DNA from: Actinomycetota bacterium
Lineage (GTDB): Bacteria > Actinomycetota > Thermoleophilia > Gaiellales > Gaiellaceae
Reading direction: 5' to 3'
DNA length: 14,998 nt
Assembly: GCA_013821525.1 (NCBI GenBank)
Contig: JACDGR010000038.1
Coordinates: 1-14,998, forward strand
A program made the position numbers and the translations under genes. Below the pieces are notes generated by a model. That model did no database searches and was not told the DNA's origin. It was given only the letters and a program-made list of their open reading frames with translations. Position 1 is the stretch's first letter. Each line of letters starts with the position of its first letter. Shown piece by piece: positions 1 through 6,854 of the stretch.

Positions 1-280
1 GCGCGTCGTAGACATAGCCGTCCAGCCCGAAGGTCGTTACCACCAGAACACGCGTCAGAGGCTGGGCGTGCACGATCCGGCGTGTCGCCTCGATCCCGTC
101 GAGGACGGGCATGCGGATGTCCATCAGGACGATGTCGGGACGTAGGTTCCGCGCCGCGGTGACGGCGGCCTCGCCGTCGCCGGCCTCGCCGACAACCGTC
201 GTGTCCGGGTCGCTCTCCAGAATCTTGCGCAACCCAACCCGGACGAGCGTCTGGTCGTCTGCGATCAGAACGGTCGTCAT
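1..280 (-). CDS. NarL/LuxR-type response regulator, receiver domain (3' part outside window)
   Basis: This is the 5' part of a response regulator; 93 codons are visible before the window edge. The translation starts MTTVLIADDQTLVRVGL. It shows the receiver-domain acidic pair (D8, D9), the phospho-acceptor D54 in IVLMDIRMP, and the conserved threonine in the VVTTF strand. It then reaches the YVYDA stretch typical of NarL-family receivers. The C-terminal LuxR helix-turn-helix would lie beyond position 1 and is inferred, not seen. The ATG at 280 overlaps the kinase stop codon (ATGA, 277-280), so the two are translationally coupled and almost certainly cognate partners. The regulon is unknown; the palindromes at 1445-1495 are candidate targets. 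Confidence 0.95.
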   Translation of the reverse strand, partial: MTTVLIADDQTLVRVGLRKILESDPDTTVVGEAGDGEAAVTAARNLRPDIVLMDIRMPVLDGIEATRRIVHAQPLTRVLVVTTFGLDGYVYDA

Positions 281-1410
281 CGTGTAGGCAGAACGACTCG
301 GACGGTGAAGCCGCCGCTCGGGCGTTGGCCGGCGTCGAGCAGGCCGCCGTAGAGCGCGACGCGTTCGCGCATCCCCACCAGACCGTGCCCGCCGCCCGAA
401 ACCGGCGATGATGCTCCCTCCCCGTCGTCGACGATCTCGAGCTCCAGCGAGTCGCTGCCGTAGCGGACGTGCACAACGGCGCGGGCATCGCCCGCGTGCT
501 TGAGCGCGTTCGTCAACGCCTCCTGCACGATCCTGTACCCCGACAACTCGATCCCGACCGGCAGCATGCGCTGCTCACCCTCGACGTGGAGCTCAACCAG
601 CAGGCCCGCTTCCCGCACCTGCGTCACTAGCAGTGGTAGATCGGCGAGACCAGGCTGCGGAGCGAGCGAATCGACGCCGTCGCTGCGCAGCATGCCGACC
701 AGACGGCGCATCTCGGTCAGAGCGCCACGGCCAATCTGCTCGATCGTCTCCAACACCTCACTTGTCGACGAACTCTCGTCATGAAGCGCCCGCCGCTCTC
801 CCCCGGCCTGCACCACGATCATCGAGACATTGTGGGCGATCGCATCGTGCAGCTCCCGCGCGATCCGCGCCCGCTCCCCCACCACCGCCTCGCGCCCAGC
901 GAGGTCGCGCTCGCGTTCGGCCAACTCGGCGCGGCGCTCGCGGTCCCCGACCACCCGCCGCACGAGCAGCATCACCAAAGCAGTCACCACCGTAAACGTG
1001 ACGCCATCATGCAGCGTCGCGCGCGACCTGGCGCTCACAACGAGGCCCACTGCAACGAGCAACGACCAACCGAGCAGAAAGCGGCGAAGCGGCGTCCACA
1101 CCGTCAGTCCATACAGGGCACAAAAGTAGGCGACGGGATACCCGACAAACTGCAGACCTCCCCAGACGGCGTGCTCGAGACCCGCGAGCAGCGGCGCCCC
1201 CGCTCCGACGAGCGCCGGATACCGACGCCGTACCGCGATCGGCCCGAGTATCAACGGGGCGATGAGAGCGGCACGCACGTCGTGACCCGCGCCGTCGCCA
1301 CCGACCCAGATCGCCAACTCGGCACCCACGATGAGGACGCAGGCCAGGACGAAATCGAGCCTTCCCGACGCCACCGCCGACCCGCGCAAACATGAGAGCA
1401 GCGGTTGCAT
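277..1410 (-). CDS. Membrane sensor histidine kinase (HisKA_3 / HATPase_c)
   Basis: This kinase should autophosphorylate on histidine and pass the phosphate to the receiver protein encoded just downstream. From the ATG at 1410 it has 377 residues. Several hydrophobic helices fill the first ~150 residues, with little extracytoplasmic loop. A charged linker follows (VVGDRERRAELAERERDL), then a HisKA_3 dimerisation helix with the phospho-acceptor in RIARELHDAIAHNVSM. The ATP-binding domain has an N box (EALTNALKHAG), a DDGEG motif and a glycine-rich GGGHGLVGMRER motif. The architecture is that of small NarL-partner kinases of the DesK/LiaS type. The start is uncertain. An in-frame ATG at 1446 and a TTG at 1476 exist but have no visible ribosome binding site, and 1446 lies inside a palindrome. 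The signal sensed cannot be read from the sequence. Confidence 0.9.
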   Translation of the reverse strand: MQPLLSCLRGSAVASGRLDFVLACVLIVGAELAIWVGGDGAGHDVRAALIAPLILGPIAVRRRYPALVGAGAPLLAGLEHAVWGGLQFVGYPVAYFCALYGLTVWTPLRRFLLGWSLLVAVGLVVSARSRATLHDGVTFTVVTALVMLLVRRVVGDRERRAELAERERDLAGREAVVGERARIARELHDAIAHNVSMIVVQAGGERRALHDESSSTSEVLETIEQIGRGALTEMRRLVGMLRSDGVDSLAPQPGLADLPLLVTQVREAGLLVELHVEGEQRMLPVGIELSGYRIVQEALTNALKHAGDARAVVHVRYGSDSLELEIVDDGEGASSPVSGGGHGLVGMRERVALYGGLLDAGQRPSGGFTVRVVLPTR

Positions 1411-1444
1411 GACCTGAACGGTAAACCGCCGTACGCCAGTTGTC

Positions 1445-1462
1445 ATCGGCCAGTCGGCCGAT
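1445..1462. promoter_or_regulatory. Inverted repeat, candidate operator between kinase and membrane protein genes
   Basis: ATCGGCC-AGTC-GGCCGAT is a perfect inverted repeat with 7-bp arms and a 4-bp spacer. It lies just upstream of the preferred kinase start at 1410, in the divergent intergenic region. The same ATCGGC-N6-GCCGAT layout recurs at 13768-13785. Its role as a protein-binding site is inference; no promoter hexamers could be placed convincingly around it. Confidence 0.45.
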
Positions 1463-1479
1463 CCAGCGGCGAACAAAGA

Positions 1480-1495
1480 TCAGCCGATCGGCTGA
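1480..1495. promoter_or_regulatory. 16-bp perfect palindrome, candidate operator
   Basis: TCAGCCGATCGGCTGA is a perfect 16-bp palindrome centred 34 bp from the inverted repeat at 1445-1462. A further imperfect copy of the CCGATCG core is centred near 1511. The GCCGATC word occurs three times (1457, 1483, 1507) at spacings of 26 and 24 bp in the divergent gap. This phasing is what a cooperative dimeric regulator would use, for example the neighbouring response regulator or a TetR-type repressor. The binding protein is unknown. Confidence 0.45.
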
Positions 1496-1580
1496 CCGCA
1501 AGATCCGCCGATCGACCGACGACTTCGCCGCCTCCGACCCCTACCGTCGGCGGGGCAAGCAACCGAAACGGAGGCACCAG

Positions 1581-2252
1581 ATGGAGAACGTCACCGCACA
1601 ACCCCTGGATCAGAACGCCCGGATCGAGCAGCTGGGCCAAGCCCTACCGCTCACGGGCGTCGCATTCGCTGCGCTCACCCTCGCCGGCTTTCTCCTGATG
1701 GGCAAGAACCCCGAGCCCGACACGCCGATCGCCACAGTCAAGAATTACTGGTCAACCCACCACTCGCACGTGTTGACGGCCGGAACGATCCTCGCCTACG
1801 GCGCTGTTCTCTTCGCGATCTTCACGCTCGCCGTCTGGGCCAGGATCCGCCGCGAAGCCCTTCATCCCGCCGTAGCAGGAGGAGCACTCCTCGGCGGGGC
1901 CGTCACAACAGCCGGACTGCTCGCGAGCGCCGGCACCTACTACACCCTCGGCGACATCGCAAACGCACCCACGACCCTGCCGGCCGCCCTCCAAGCCCTG
2001 CACCTCTCCGGCACCGAGCTGTCCCTCCCAATCGCGGGCGGCGTCGAACTCCTCCTGCTCGCCGTAGCCGTAGCCGGCCTCGCACGCCGGGCATTCCCAC
2101 GCTGGCTGGCCTGGACAGCACTCCCGATCGGCATCCTGCAGCTGACCCCCATCGGCTTCCAAGCATTCCTCCTGTTCATGCTCTGGACCGCCGCTGCAGG
2201 CATCGCCATGACAGTACGCCCCGCAACACCAACCCGACCCCCGCGCAACTAA
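1581..2252 (+). CDS. Small polytopic membrane protein, function unknown
   Basis: The protein has 223 residues. The start is fixed by a GGAGG at 1570-1574, six bases before ATG 1581; reading further upstream in frame gives low-complexity Arg/Ser-rich sequence overlapping the palindromes. After a soluble N-terminus (MENVTAQPLDQNARIEQLG) there are about six hydrophobic segments, near residues 22-41, 64-86, 97-117, 148-168, 175-193 and 194-213. A loop between the first two reads NYWSTHHSHVLTAG. The tail is Pro/Arg-rich. Size and topology resemble small uncharacterised actinobacterial membrane proteins of the DUF4386 kind, but I cannot confirm the family. It is divergent from the two-component system and may be its target or share its signal. 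Confidence 0.85.
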   Translation: MENVTAQPLDQNARIEQLGQALPLTGVAFAALTLAGFLLMGKNPEPDTPIATVKNYWSTHHSHVLTAGTILAYGAVLFAIFTLAVWARIRREALHPAVAGGALLGGAVTTAGLLASAGTYYTLGDIANAPTTLPAALQALHLSGTELSLPIAGGVELLLLAVAVAGLARRAFPRWLAWTALPIGILQLTPIGFQAFLLFMLWTAAAGIAMTVRPATPTRPPRN

Positions 2253-2299
2253 CCACCTGCGTTGCAACGACGACGCGCCCCTTCATGCACCAAACGAAG

Positions 2300-3000
2300 A
2301 GCCGTCCATCGGTCCGCGAACCCGATCGGGGTCGTGATCGCGTTGTCGCACCGCGATCCCGTGCCAGCACCGTCTCAACGCACGAGCGCGTTGCGCGCGA
2401 GCGTCCTCTCACCTGGCAGAATTCAAGCTCCCCACATCGCCTGAATCGCAGCTCTCGAAGCTGGGGGTCAGCGTTGACGAGGAGCAAGATTGGGCTGCGC
2501 CAGTACCCGTCGAATGCCTCTTCCATCGGCGCGAGTAGTGGACCCTGCCCGACCGCAGCGAATCTCCTCCTACCGCAGACGTGCCATGGAGCAATTTCGA
2601 ATCGAGCAGAAAGACACTGGGTGGGCCGACGAGCACATGGTCGTAGTTGCCGTTCGGGTACTCCAGGTCATGCTCACAGTGCCAATCGCACTCAGCTTTT
2701 CGATTTCCCTCGCTGTATCTCGTTCACCTTCGGCGCCGAGCCACCAACGGAACGCCGAGATGTGACCGCCTAGTGAGTACATGACAACGAGCATCCCAGC
2801 GATGACGCCGTTCCAGCTGCCAAGAATCTGCCGAAGACCGGCCCGGCGATAAACGACCAGACAGCGAATGCGGCGCACATCAAGAGCGCAGCCGCCCAAG
2901 TCTTCCAGCCTTCCCTGAGGTTCTGGCGAAGCTGCCGGCTGACTCGCGCTCGGCCGATTGTCCAGCCCCCGTTAAATCGTTGCCTTCGCCGTCTCCACAT
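2300..3000 (-). pseudogene. Decayed membrane-anchored NERD-domain (nuclease-related) gene, multiple frameshifts
   Basis: Pieces of one protein lie in order across successive minus-strand frames. The first piece starts at ATG 3000, preceded by a GAGGG motif. It is basic and then hydrophobic (WAAALLMCAAFAVWSFIAG). The second frame supplies another membrane helix (GVIAGMLVVMYSLGG) and the NERD entry motif GAEGERDTAREIEKL; GAEGERDT is at 2714-2737. The third frame gives CEHDLEYPNGNYDHVLVGP and then FLLDSK, with the DSK codons at 2595-2603. The fourth gives GYWRSPILLLVNADPQL and fades out near 2300. Two N-terminal helices followed by GExxT, a DH strand and DxK is the usual order of actinobacterial NERD proteins. 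The changes of frame fall near 2835, 2670 and 2530. The left end is approximate. Flanking genes are intact, which argues against poor sequence quality. Confidence 0.75.
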
Positions 3001-3036
3001 CCGGTTCCCTCTATCGGTCGCGTTCCTGCGAAGCAA

Positions 3037-3432
3037 TAGCTGGAGGGCAAGGCCTCTCGCGACATCGTCAGAACCGTGTTGACGACATCAAAATCCGCCG
3101 GCGCCCTCATCACACGGCTCGTTGCTTTATCAGATCGGGAGCGAATGTTGGAGAAGTTCGAAGAATGCACACGTGCCCACCGGCCGACGCTCCCCCGGCG
3201 AGGACGCACGGCTCTGGGTGGATTCGTCTGCAGGCCGGTCCAGGCCGGATTCCTCGGTACGAACGCGCGGGGAGATGCGATCGCGGCGAACGGGGCTCGG
3301 ATCGCCGTGCTGCCCGGCCGCGCGCCACACTCGCTGACCCGAGATCAGTCGACCGGCCGCACGGTGAACGTCGTGCGCGATTCGGTGTGGCCGTGACCCG
3401 ACGTGCTGCGTAGCCGACGAGGAACAGCACCG
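3037..3432. other. Stretch without a supportable gene
   Basis: Open frames exist on both strands here, for example GTG 3076 to 3396 on the plus strand (106 codons). None has a good ribosome binding site, a recognisable motif or a composition like the neighbouring genes. Together with the pseudogene next to it, this looks like a decaying region between the two-component locus and the end of the transporter operon. I see no RNA gene, insertion sequence or repeat array in it. Confidence 0.5.
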
Positions 3433-3465
3433 CCACCGCGAGCGCTCGAGCGACGCCGTCGGTGG
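3433..3465 (-). terminator. Hairpin directly after the last operon gene, possible terminator
   Basis: CCACCG (3433-3438) and CGGTGG (3460-3465) are inverted arms enclosing a 10-bp palindrome, CGAGCGCTCG, at 3439-3448. On the minus strand this structure begins two bases after the TAG of the final operon gene. The sequence after it (GCGGTGCTGTTCCTCG) has no clear run of T, so it is a weak candidate for intrinsic termination. It may instead protect the 3' end of the transcript. Confidence 0.35.
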
Positions 3466-3466
3466 T

Positions 3467-4408
3467 CTACGAGTCCAAGTAGGACGGCGTGCCGCCGAGG
3501 ATCTCGCGCGTCTCCGCCGGTAGCCAGAGCAATCGGAAGATCACGTCTCGCTCGTCCACGCCGACTGCAGCGAGGACGTCCTCGATATACGCATAGCGGG
3601 AGAAGGCGCCGTCACGACTCGGAACAGGCCCTTGCCAAACGAACGAGGTGATGGCCCCGGTGGTCGGCGTGCTGTCCAGATGCGCGTTCGAGAGCACGAA
3701 ACCGAGCGGCGACCCGACGCGGCCGTGCCTGAGCTCGCTCAACCCTTCGAGCAGCGACGACTCGTCCGAGAACCCGTAGGCAGTCGCGAACGCGTCGAGG
3801 GAAGGACCGGCGCCCCGTACGCCCACGAAGAGCCGGCACGTGCCCAATGAGCCCTCGAGCGGCGGCTCGGGCTGCCACGGCGAGAGGCCTTCGATGACCG
3901 TCCCCCCTGCCGCCACGATCTCGTCGATCCAGGCGGCGGGGATCGACCCGTTTCCTCCGCCCACGAGGACGAGGTCGGCGAGGTCGGCGGCGCCTTGCAC
4001 GATGCCTGCGCCCGACCACGGCGCGTCCGGATCGATCCCGAGTAGCAACGCGAGAGCGGTCAGCACCGCGCGCGTCTCAGGGTCGTCCACCTCGGAGGCG
4101 TCGAGCGTGGCGGCGACCGTCTCCGCCGCGCTGAGCGGTCGCGCGTCGCGCCCGAGCCGCCAGGCGGCCACCGCCACGAGGAGGTCCGGCTCGATCACGG
4201 GGACTGCTCCGGCGAGCCGCCGGTGGACCAGCGCGGGCCCGAGGTTGAAGCGGAACGGCGTGAGGAACGACTCGGTGATCAGCCGCCCCCCGGCGCGGAG
4301 CCCCGGCTCGCGGTAGACGACCGGCGTCCCGCTCTTGGCCAGGTCGGCCGCCCGGCGCAGCCCCTGGTGGCCACGCCCGACGATCTCTAGGGGTGCGTCG
4401 ACGCTCAT
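3467..4408 (-). CDS. Shortened FAD-dependent phytoene desaturase/amine oxidase-like protein (313 aa)
   Basis: This is the last gene of the operon. The N-terminus has a dinucleotide-binding fold: LEIVGRGHQGLRRAADLAKSG gives GxGxxG at residues 11-16 and an acidic end of strand 2 at E34. Then come GGR (40-42) and a segment ending RFNLGPALVHRR, as in phytoene desaturase-like flavoproteins. Residues 147-174 (LVLVGGGNGSIPAAWIDEIV...) match the segment where these enzymes pick a substrate chain and rebuild the FAD site. Relatives usually have about 500 residues. Here the middle is short and I cannot find the usual C-terminal FAD-contact motif; the protein ends GGTPSYLDS. ATG 4408 overlaps the TGA of the preceding flavoprotein (ATGA), so the two are probably made in equal amounts and may form a complex. 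Substrate and catalytic competence are unknown. Confidence 0.85.
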   Translation of the reverse strand: MSVDAPLEIVGRGHQGLRRAADLAKSGTPVVYREPGLRAGGRLITESFLTPFRFNLGPALVHRRLAGAVPVIEPDLLVAVAAWRLGRDARPLSAAETVAATLDASEVDDPETRAVLTALALLLGIDPDAPWSGAGIVQGAADLADLVLVGGGNGSIPAAWIDEIVAAGGTVIEGLSPWQPEPPLEGSLGTCRLFVGVRGAGPSLDAFATAYGFSDESSLLEGLSELRHGRVGSPLGFVLSNAHLDSTPTTGAITSFVWQGPVPSRDGAFSRYAYIEDVLAAVGVDERDVIFRLLWLPAETREILGGTPSYLDS

Positions 4409-5982
4409 GCCGATTCGGCCGCCGCTGCACGCGCCGCGAACCACGAGCCCGGCTGGTGGTGCCACCACGGCTGCTCCCGGATGCCCAGATCCTCCGCGAC
4501 GACGCACGCGACGTTGTAACCGGCGGCAAGCCACGACAACGCAGGCGGCCACACCGCGTTCGAGAGGTACAGCTGCGGGACAGGAGAGCGATACGGCAGC
4601 CGGTCCTCGATCCACTGCCCCCCGACGAAGTCGCCGCCGATCGGGTTCCCATGCGTCGCGGCGGGATTGCTGCGCCAGAAGTCGAGCGGGCTGGCGGTGT
4701 GCTCGTACTCCACGATTGCGTCGAGCTCCGGGTCGAGCGCTCCGAGGATGCCGCGCATGCGCTCCGCGAACGGGCCTTTGCGAGCGTCCCAGGCATCGTC
4801 GATGTACGGGCCGGTCCCGTACCGCACGCGCAGGCCGAAGCGATTCGGGGCGCCGGGGTAGATCCGGTGGAACTGCGTGAGCTCGATGTCGCCGAAGTAC
4901 GTCTCCGCCGAGTCGGTCCGGCTCTGCGCGAGCCAGTTGACGCACTCGTCCCAGCTGTCCCAGACGAGGTAGACACGCGGTGCCGCCGCGACGTCCTCGG
5001 GAAGATCGAGCGGCCGCCGCAGCACGAGGTCCTGCACTGTCAGAACGCGGTTGTCGCTCTTCCACCCGGAAAGCGCCGGCCACGCATGCGACCCGAGCAG
5101 CCGCCCGGTCAGCGGCGCCCCGAGATTCGAGATCACCGCGCCGCGCGCACGCAGCGTGACGACGTCCGTCGTCCCAAAGGGGGTCACGGTCGCGCCGACG
5201 CACCGTCCGCCCTCCACGAGGATGTCGTGCACCACCGTGTTGCGGAGCAGCGTTCCCTCTGATGCGACGAACGAGCGCTCGAGCGCCTTGACGAGCGACT
5301 GGTTCCCACCCGGTGCGACCGCCGCCCGCAGCATCAGGCTCCACGCCCACGCGAGCGCGCCCTGGCCCGGTTGGAGGAGGTCCCCGAAGAGGTTGAGCGC
5401 CGGCAGCGCCGTTACGAAGCGCCTGACCTCGTCCGACTCGAAGAGCGACTCGAGCAACTCGGGGCCGGTCGTGCGCAACAGGTCGGCTTCCGTCATCTGC
5501 AGCACCTCGGCGGTCATCTGCACGGCCTCGCTGTACGCGGCCGCGTCCGGATGCGGTGTGTAGAACGCCGCTTTGAGAAGCGCGGGGGCCTGCGCGAACA
5601 GGCGCCCGAGCAATGCACCGAACGTGTCGGCGTCGGCAGGCGAGTACCGCGCGAGCTCCGCGCACGTCCTCGCCATGTCGGGATAGAAAACCGCGCTGTT
5701 GCCGCGTCCGTCCATCGCCGCGAGCGTCACGGGAGGTGGTGCAAGCGCGTAGCCGTGCGACTCGAGGTCGAGGTCGCCGATCGCGGGAGAGAGCCCCGAG
5801 AAGTTGACGGGCGAGTGGTCGAACCGCACGCCGGGGTACAGCTCGTAGGAGAGATAGAAGCGGCCGGCGTCGACGCCCTGCTCGACGATCGCAACCCTCG
5901 CGCCCGCCTTCTGCAGGTACGCCGCGGCGGGGAGGCCGCCCGAGAGCCCTCCACCGAGGACGAGGACGTCGTACTCCGTCAT
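4405..5982 (-). CDS. FAD-dependent oxidoreductase, phytoene desaturase/PYROXD2-like (525 aa)
   Basis: This is a full-length flavoprotein of the amine oxidase/phytoene desaturase superfamily. The N-terminal Rossmann motif YDVLVLGGGLSGGLPAA has GxGxxG at residues 10-15, with E34 closing the second strand to bind the FAD ribose. The usual GGR motif is changed to AGR (39-41) in QGVDAGRFYL. The central segment GNQSLVKALERSFVASEG and the strand TVTPFGTTDVVTLRARGAVI follow the family pattern of chain selection and FAD-domain return. Near the C-terminus, LYLSNAVWPPALSWLAAGYN (471-490) replaces the common G(x)HPGGG...GYNAA FAD-contact stretch. It probably oxidises or isomerises a hydrophobic or amine-bearing substrate in the cytosol; the substrate cannot be read. 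ATG 5982 overlaps the upstream MBL-fold gene's stop (ATGA), and its own stop overlaps the shorter flavoprotein. Confidence 0.9.
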   Translation of the reverse strand: MTEYDVLVLGGGLSGGLPAAAYLQKAGARVAIVEQGVDAGRFYLSYELYPGVRFDHSPVNFSGLSPAIGDLDLESHGYALAPPPVTLAAMDGRGNSAVFYPDMARTCAELARYSPADADTFGALLGRLFAQAPALLKAAFYTPHPDAAAYSEAVQMTAEVLQMTEADLLRTTGPELLESLFESDEVRRFVTALPALNLFGDLLQPGQGALAWAWSLMLRAAVAPGGNQSLVKALERSFVASEGTLLRNTVVHDILVEGGRCVGATVTPFGTTDVVTLRARGAVISNLGAPLTGRLLGSHAWPALSGWKSDNRVLTVQDLVLRRPLDLPEDVAAAPRVYLVWDSWDECVNWLAQSRTDSAETYFGDIELTQFHRIYPGAPNRFGLRVRYGTGPYIDDAWDARKGPFAERMRGILGALDPELDAIVEYEHTASPLDFWRSNPAATHGNPIGGDFVGGQWIEDRLPYRSPVPQLYLSNAVWPPALSWLAAGYNVACVVAEDLGIREQPWWHHQPGSWFAARAAAAESA

Positions 5983-6854
5983 GCCTGCGGAAGGGCCGCA
6001 GGTGTGTCCTCCGTGCTCCAGCCGCCGGTGAGGTAGTGATGCGCGATCCGGAAGCCCATAATCCCGATGTGCTCGTCAAAGCCGTCGAGGTGGCCCCACG
6101 TCTCGGCCAGCTGCTCCTTGACGTAGGCCTCCATCGCGTCGAACAGCCAGACGGCGACGCTCTCGGCGAACGCGTGCTGCGCGGCCGCGTCGACGGCTTC
6201 CAGGAAGGCGACTCCTTCCGCGAACTGCTCGCGCGTCATCACGCCGTACCGGCCGGGAACGACCGTGTCGAAGTCCAGCTCGAGCAGCGCGCGGAGCGAG
6301 GCCGAGAACGCGGTGATGTGCCAATCCGGCAGCATGGAGTAGCGCGCGTTCGGGAGCACGGTCTCCGGCGCGTAGAGCACCCGCTGCCGCGGGAAAAGCG
6401 TCGCGATGTTGCCGCTCGCCGAGGTCAGGCCGGGGAAATGCAGGACCGCCGGGCCGAGCCCCTCGCGTGCGGAGAACGTCCGAGTGACGGGCAGTTGACC
6501 GTCCGCTCCCCGCAACGCGACCACACGCGCGCACCACTCGTGCGCCACGCGTTCGGCGTCTGGAGCGAGCTCGCTGCACCACCCGCTGCGATCGAGATGA
6601 TCGTTCGAGTAGACGACGGTGGAGATGGGCCGTTCGATTGCGGCCCGGTAGGCGCGTGCGCGGCCCGGCGTCGAAAGCGTGTCCCATGCGATCACGCCGT
6701 CGTCGGAGTCGGCAAAGACGGTGCGATACTGCCCATCATAGATGGTCCACAAACCCTCCCCGAGCTCGTCGACCTGGAGCTCGGGCTCCTCGTAGAGGAA
6801 GGCCAAGCGTTCAGCGGGAAGCGTGAAGCGTCCGCGCGGCCCGTCAGTGAGCAT
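5979..6854 (-). CDS. MBL-fold protein with degraded metal site (probable pseudoenzyme, 291 aa)
   Basis: This is a tandem paralogue of the MBL-fold hydrolase just upstream. The two align over most of their length, with shared blocks such as LPDWH, APDA..VAHE and DGQLP. The metal-binding HxHxDH of the partner is here N84-D-H86-L-D88-R89 (YSNDHLDRSG). The histidine of GPTHGDGN becomes serine (S145 in GLTSASGN), the bridging Asp becomes E164 (APETVLP) and the last His becomes R202 (VVPGRYG). Five of seven ligands are therefore replaced, while the fold-defining residues around them stay. A di-metal hydrolase activity is unlikely; a regulatory or scaffolding role, or a different chemistry, is inferred. 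The start is ATG 6854, preceded by GAGGT at about six bases. It overlaps the partner's stop by 11 bases. A longer reading from 6926 would run deep into the partner and is rejected. Confidence 0.9.
   Translation of the reverse strand: MLTDGPRGRFTLPAERLAFLYEEPELQVDELGEGLWTIYDGQYRTVFADSDDGVIAWDTLSTPGRARAYRAAIERPISTVVYSNDHLDRSGWCSELAPDAERVAHEWCARVVALRGADGQLPVTRTFSAREGLGPAVLHFPGLTSASGNIATLFPRQRVLYAPETVLPNARYSMLPDWHITAFSASLRALLELDFDTVVPGRYGVMTREQFAEGVAFLEAVDAAAQHAFAESVAVWLFDAMEAYVKEQLAETWGHLDGFDEHIGIMGFRIAHHYLTGGWSTEDTPAALPQA

Noticed and set aside
2260..2269. CGTTGCAACG palindrome just after the small membrane protein gene, as a possible terminator.
   Set aside because: It has no loop, no T-run and no longer stem; a 10-bp palindrome alone is not sufficient support.
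3076..3396. Plus-strand open frame of 106 codons starting at GTG 3076.
   Set aside because: It has no ribosome binding site, no recognisable motif and Arg-rich low-information sequence; it looks like a chance frame in GC-rich DNA.
3340..3466. In-frame hydrophobic stretch right after the TAG of the short flavoprotein (RALAVAVLFLVGYAARR), suggesting read-through or a lost C-terminal membrane anchor.
   Set aside because: The frame beyond it degrades to Arg/Pro-rich shadow sequence, no start with a ribosome site is present, and the same bases form the post-stop hairpin.
4405..6079. Apparent 870-residue extension of the short flavoprotein upstream across the long flavoprotein gene.
   Set aside because: The extension is an Arg/Pro-rich shadow of the 525-residue flavoprotein in another frame; real protein sequence begins at ATG 4408.
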